Virus record (IMG/VR): IMGVR_UViG_3300030329_003260
Coordinates: 1-32,982 of that record
Source of the DNA: a virus
Strand: one strand, 5' to 3'
DNA: 32,982 nucleotides
The translations under genes and the position numbers were made by a program. A model generated the notes under the pieces. That model saw only the letters and a list, made by a program, of their open reading frames with translations. It made no database searches and had not been told where the DNA came from. The stretch's first letter is position 1; each line of letters starts with the position of its first letter. Positions 30,708 through 32,982 of this stretch are shown here, piece after piece.

Positions 30708-31186
30708 AACATCACACGCCTGAACCACCCGAAGTAATACTTCTCAAGTACAGGGTTCTTTTTAACAATATTAGCGTAATAGAGCAGTCTAAACGCTTTA
30801 AGACGTTCGTTTTCTAGGTTTTCCGATGCTTTGAGCGTCATTCGTCCTATCCGTCCATCTACAGCTATTTTTTTACCTCTTCCGTTTTTATTATTACACG
30901 CTCTTTGCAAGACCTTAACCATCCTACCTTGACCCATATTAACTACACCGTCAAAATAACATAGACGTAATTCAGGTACGAGCTTTTCAGCTTTCGATGG
31001 TGTCCAATATAAACGCTTGTAAATATCTAAAGCTCCATCAATAGTTAGATTTTTTATATCTACCTCAGGATGACTACGCTTTGCGATGCCATATTTTGTC
31101 TCACCGCCGGGGTCGTCAGGGTCGTTCACATACCCTCCCTCGTGCTTTAAGACTTTCTCCATTATCTCAGAGAATTTTACTTCCAA
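30704..31186 (-). CDS. Endolysin, GH108 muramidase
   Basis: About 160 residues. KHEGGYVNDPDDPGGETKYG contains the catalytic Glu in H-E-G-G-Y and the D-P-G-G-x-T-K-x-G-I signature of glycoside hydrolase 108 lysozymes. The C-terminal half (residues about 95-140) resembles the family's peptidoglycan-binding region. It cuts the glycan strands of the cell wall. A longer frame to 31321 lies across the small gene at 31177-31350. A TTG at 31186 leaves 16 residues before HEGG, as usual in the family; an ATG at 31162 is the alternative. Confidence 0.85.
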   Translation of the reverse strand: MEVKFSEIMEKVLKHEGGYVNDPDDPGGETKYGIAKRSHPEVDIKNLTIDGALDIYKRLYWTPSKAEKLVPELRLCYFDGVVNMGQGRMVKVLQRACNNKNGRGKKIAVDGRIGRMTLKASENLENERLKAFRLLYYANIVKKNPVLEKYYFGWFRRVMF

Positions 31187-31350
31187 TTTGCGTTTATCCA
31201 CTCTTTCATTTCTGCCCAAGCTTTGTCGTCTTCTTTGGTCTTCGTTGCTTTTACGACTTCGTCTCCTGCTCGTAAGATAACACCTTTGATACCAACTTTT
31301 TTTACTCGGTTCTTTACCCATTTTCCGAGCATTCCTTTTACACTTGCCAT
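31177..31350 (-). CDS. 57-residue basic protein next to endolysin
   Basis: ATG at 31350: MASVKGMLGKWVKNRVKKVG, then IKGVILRAGDEVVKATKTKE and KAWAEMKEWINANWK. It is strongly basic and amphipathic. It sits in the frame overlapping the start of the longer endolysin frame and is found in the expected strand and spacing. I recall similar small proteins in marine phages, always unknown. Its end overlaps the preferred endolysin start by 10 bases. Confidence 0.6.
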   Translation of the reverse strand: MASVKGMLGKWVKNRVKKVGIKGVILRAGDEVVKATKTKEDDKAWAEMKEWINANWK

Positions 31351-31354
31351 TTTT

Positions 31355-31504
31355 CTAACCTTTCTTAGCTAGTTTTTTAAGTCCATTCCATACGACATCT
31401 AAAAGAATATCGTCTTTATCGGTTGGGCTAAGTTTTACAAGTTTTTCGCATACCATAAAACCTAACAACACCCACTCCCAATTCTGAGCTAACCAATCAG
31501 CCAC
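31355..31504 (-). CDS. 49-residue membrane protein, holin-like candidate
   Basis: GTG start at 31504 with GGAGG five bases before it. The N-terminal half (ADWLAQNWEWVLLGFMVCEK) is hydrophobic enough for one membrane helix; LVKLSPTDKDDILLDVVWNG follows. It precedes the basic protein and endolysin, so it may be a holin or a small membrane helper of lysis. The start overlaps the end of the upstream gene by 8 bases. Confidence 0.6.
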   Translation of the reverse strand: MADWLAQNWEWVLLGFMVCEKLVKLSPTDKDDILLDVVWNGLKKLAKKG

Positions 31505-31736
31505 TATTTCCTCCTTTAATCCAAGCTATTAGAGAACCAAAGACAAAAGTAATTACCCCAAGTCCTCCCATAAACCAAGATTGTTTCTTTTCGAGTTCAG
31601 CTACTCTTCCATTTTGGAGTTGTAGCATTAATTTTATATCACGAGTCATATCAACGTGAGCATCGTGCTTTTCTTCTAACCTTGCAAGACGCTGTAAAAC
31701 ATCCGACCTATGCTGGTCAACTTCGGCTCTGTTCAT
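31497..31736 (-). CDS. Coiled-coil protein with C-terminal membrane helix (XhlA-like)
   Basis: A 79-residue protein. LQRLARLEEKHDAHVDMTRD and ELEKKQSWFMGGLGVITF show a coiled coil then a hydrophobic C-terminal segment (about residues 56-73, GGLGVITFVFGSLIAW). This arrangement matches XhlA-type haemolysin accessory proteins that assist a holin. The ATG overlaps the upstream small gene's stop (ATGA). Confidence 0.65.
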   Translation of the reverse strand: MNRAEVDQHRSDVLQRLARLEEKHDAHVDMTRDIKLMLQLQNGRVAELEKKQSWFMGGLGVITFVFGSLIAWIKGGNSG

Positions 31737-31855
31737 CGTTTACGTCCTCCCTGTCCTTTGTATTTTTTGTATTTCCTTTTCGTTCCACGTCCTGAACCTT
31801 GACTCGTCTTTTTTCCATAACTTTTTTTTCTGATATTGGTTTTAGTTCTTGCCAT
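31733..31855 (-). CDS. 40-residue very basic small protein
   Basis: ATG at 31855: MARTKTNIRKKSYGKKTSQG then SGRGTKRKYKKYKGQGGRKR. About half of its residues are Lys or Arg. AAGG lies eight bases before the ATG and both ends overlap neighbours by the usual few bases. I recall similar tiny basic proteins in marine phages. It may neutralise DNA or bind RNA; function unknown. Confidence 0.6.
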   Translation of the reverse strand: MARTKTNIRKKSYGKKTSQGSGRGTKRKYKKYKGQGGRKR

Positions 31856-32093
31856 TTGTACGACCTTTTAAATAAGCTAAGTCGTCTGATAGCTCTCTCC
31901 AAAACTCCTCCCGTTTCTCATCCGAGCGATTGGTTCTATCAATCAATTTTACTACAATTTCCCTCGTTGTTTTTTCTTCGTTTTCGAGGTCAAGCAACCG
32001 AGCCATAAGAGTCTTCTGTAGAAACAAAATTTGCCCCACAAATAAAAAGACGATAACACCGATTGCTCCATACTCTGCCCAGACTTCGTACAT
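31842..32093 (-). CDS. Membrane protein with coiled coil
   Basis: An 83-residue protein. Residues about 9-26 (GAIGVIVFLFVGQILFLQ) form a membrane helix near the N terminus, and residues 29-75 (ARLLDLENEEKTTREIVVKL then IDRTNRSDEKREEFWREL) a charged coiled coil. This topology is common in phage holin or spanin-like helper proteins. The ATG follows the stop of the 50-residue gene by one base. Confidence 0.6.
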   Translation of the reverse strand: MYEVWAEYGAIGVIVFLFVGQILFLQKTLMARLLDLENEEKTTREIVVKLIDRTNRSDEKREEFWRELSDDLAYLKGRTNGKN

Positions 32094-32246
32094 TTATTTT
32101 TTCTTTTTCTCCTTAGAATTTTCTGCTTCATTTTCTTCAGCGATTTGTTGTTCAACTATAGCAATAGCACCTGCAATTTGGTGAAAGTTCACCTCTGCTT
32201 GTTTTTGTTGCTCTCTTAACTGTTCCAATCGTTCTTGATTTGTCAT
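32094..32246 (-). CDS. 50-residue coiled-coil protein
   Basis: ATG at 32246: MTNQERLEQLREQQKQAEVN and FHQIAGAIAIVEQQIAEENE, ending in a Lys-rich tail. The sequence is typical of a small two-helix coiled coil. GGGAG lies six to ten bases before the ATG. A similar small family occurs in many phages, function unknown. Membrane-associated lysis proteins lie on both sides. Confidence 0.65.
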   Translation of the reverse strand: MTNQERLEQLREQQKQAEVNFHQIAGAIAIVEQQIAEENEAENSKEKKKK

Positions 32247-32261
32247 TTCATACTCCCGTAT

Positions 32262-32534
32262 TTATGGTTTTTTAAATCCCATCCTCTGTAGCAGACTTTT
32301 CTGCTCAGTAATGGTCTGTTCTAATTCTTGTATATGTTCTTGCTCCATCCCCTCGACAGATGCTGTCAAGACTGTTACCTTGTCTGTCAAGTCTTCTAAT
32401 TTTCTGTCTATTTCTGCAAATCTCATCTGAGCTTGATACCAACTTCCAGTGATAACGGCAACCAGCATTGTGGCTTTAACAAGTAAGGCGACTGAGATGT
32501 GGATTTGACTGTCAGCATTAATACCCTTTTGCAT
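32262..32534 (-). CDS. Membrane protein with coiled-coil domain
   Basis: A 90-residue protein. Residues about 12-32 (HISVALLVKATMLVAVITGS) are a likely membrane helix, followed by a coiled coil (KLEDLTDKVTVLTASVEGME then ELEQTITEQKSLLQRM). A signal-anchor topology like an inner-membrane spanin is possible. It overlaps the next gene by 17 bases. No known name. Confidence 0.55.
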   Translation of the reverse strand: MQKGINADSQIHISVALLVKATMLVAVITGSWYQAQMRFAEIDRKLEDLTDKVTVLTASVEGMEQEHIQELEQTITEQKSLLQRMGFKKP

Positions 32535-32742
32535 TTAATGTATCCAATGTAAGATTTAAGTCCATTATCAATGAGTCAACCACAAACATTTCCCTTGCCA
32601 ATTCTTCTCTTGTTTTGCCAAAGTAATATTCATCAGCACAAGCGACAACTACCAACGATATCATAAAGCCTATAAAAAAAGTTGTTAAAACAAACTTCAT
32701 TACTGACCCAATTTCTTTCCAATCAGGCACGACCCTAATCAT
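32518..32742 (-). CDS. Small membrane or lipoprotein-like protein
   Basis: From the ATG at 32742 (overlapping the neighbour's stop by 8 bases) the protein starts MIRVVPDWKEIGSVMKFVLT. FFIGFMISLVVVACADEYYF is a membrane segment, and V-V-A-C at its end matches a lipobox. If cut, the result would be an outer-membrane lipoprotein, as in o-spanins; if not, a simple membrane protein. A GTG at 32778 gives a longer version. The head-to-tail group of small membrane genes supports a lysis role. Confidence 0.5.
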   Translation of the reverse strand: MIRVVPDWKEIGSVMKFVLTTFFIGFMISLVVVACADEYYFGKTREELAREMFVVDSLIMDLNLTLDTLNAKGY

Positions 32743-32953
32743 TCCGTCTTTGATTGTTAAATGTGTCTTGCTGGACACTGTCTTGCATTGGATATGGATT
32801 GTCTATTTCCATATCTACTGAATCACTTGGAGCATAATAAACAGGTATTCCTAATTTCTGCTCAATCTTCTTTACAGTAGGTTCAAGTCTGCCATTCCAA
32901 TCGCTAATTAATATAATTGCAGACAAACCACACATAAAATACCACCAAGCCAT
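32735..32953 (-). CDS. Small membrane protein at the window edge
   Basis: A 72-residue protein (MAWWYFMCGLSAIILISDWN) with a short hydrophobic N terminus and a hydrophilic rest (LGIPVYYAPSDSVDMEIDNP). It is the first gene of block 2. The 29 bases beyond it carry no other feature. If the genome is circular, the fibre gene would end just upstream of this start. No family recognised. Confidence 0.5.
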   Translation of the reverse strand: MAWWYFMCGLSAIILISDWNGRLEPTVKKIEQKLGIPVYYAPSDSVDMEIDNPYPMQDSVQQDTFNNQRRND

Positions 32954-32982
32954 TAGTAACCTATCTCAAACATAAATGCAAT

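Noticed and set aside
31187-31321. Longer N terminus for the endolysin
   Set aside because: The extra residues are Arg/Lys/Ser-rich and are the wrong frame of the 57-residue gene at 31177-31350. The family normally starts shortly before HEGGY.
31717-31902. 61-residue frame near the XhlA-like gene
   Set aside because: It overlaps two better supported genes and has no clear ribosome site. The 40-residue basic frame fits the neighbours' overlaps.
1-32982. CRISPR arrays, insertion sequences, integrase or attachment sites
   Set aside because: No spaced direct-repeat array, transposase or integrase-like protein was seen. The adhesin repeats are coding and diverged, not CRISPR.

Overview
The window looks like most or all of the genome of a low-GC tailed phage with a long-tailed (siphovirus) plan. 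It has terminase, portal, scaffold and capsid genes, a tape measure gene with a frameshifted chaperone pair, a lysis group and replication genes. Genes are packed with one-base (TAATG) or four-base (ATGA) stop/start overlaps and mostly good Shine-Dalgarno sites. No integrase, CRISPR array, insertion sequence or convincing tRNA was seen. Several small proteins resemble ones I associate with marine phages. The host cannot be fixed from the sequence, though regular Shine-Dalgarno use argues against a host that ignores that signal.

Layout. Leftward block 1 (minus strand, 14.42 kb down to 1) starts with very small early genes. It continues with an SSB-like protein, a NinG-like nuclease, a replication initiator, a zinc-ribbon/MazG-like protein and a sigma-like regulator. 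A ParB-like protein and a glycosyltransferase come next, then terminase, portal, Mu gpF- and gpG-like head proteins, scaffold and major capsid protein. It ends in a chain of short tail-fibre modules and a fibre gene cut by the window edge. Leftward block 2 (minus strand, 32.95 to 18.62 kb) starts with small membrane and coiled-coil proteins and a GH108 endolysin. It then has a metallophosphatase, head-tail connector genes, tail tube, G/GT chaperones, tape measure, tail hub and adhesins. If the ends join, block 2 is the continuation of block 1, so all virion genes would lie on one leftward path.

The rightward block (plus strand, 14.75 to 18.63 kb) is the unusual part. It encodes a glutamine-synthetase-fold amidoligase, a class II glutamine amidotransferase, a small Cys-pair protein, a peptide deformylase with a SEC-C zinc tail, a histone-fold protein, a gamma-glutamylcyclotransferase-like protein and an XRE regulator. 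Ligase, ammonia source and cyclotransferase together suggest making and removing an amide or peptide modification. The target is unknown.

The divergent 326-base gap between the blocks holds candidate promoters on both strands and a long inverted repeat. Two more long inverted repeats (10.6 and 13.3 kb) look like structured RNA elements. The tail chaperone gene carries a textbook CCCAAAA -1 frameshift site. The ParB-like gene has no normal start codon for its full domain.
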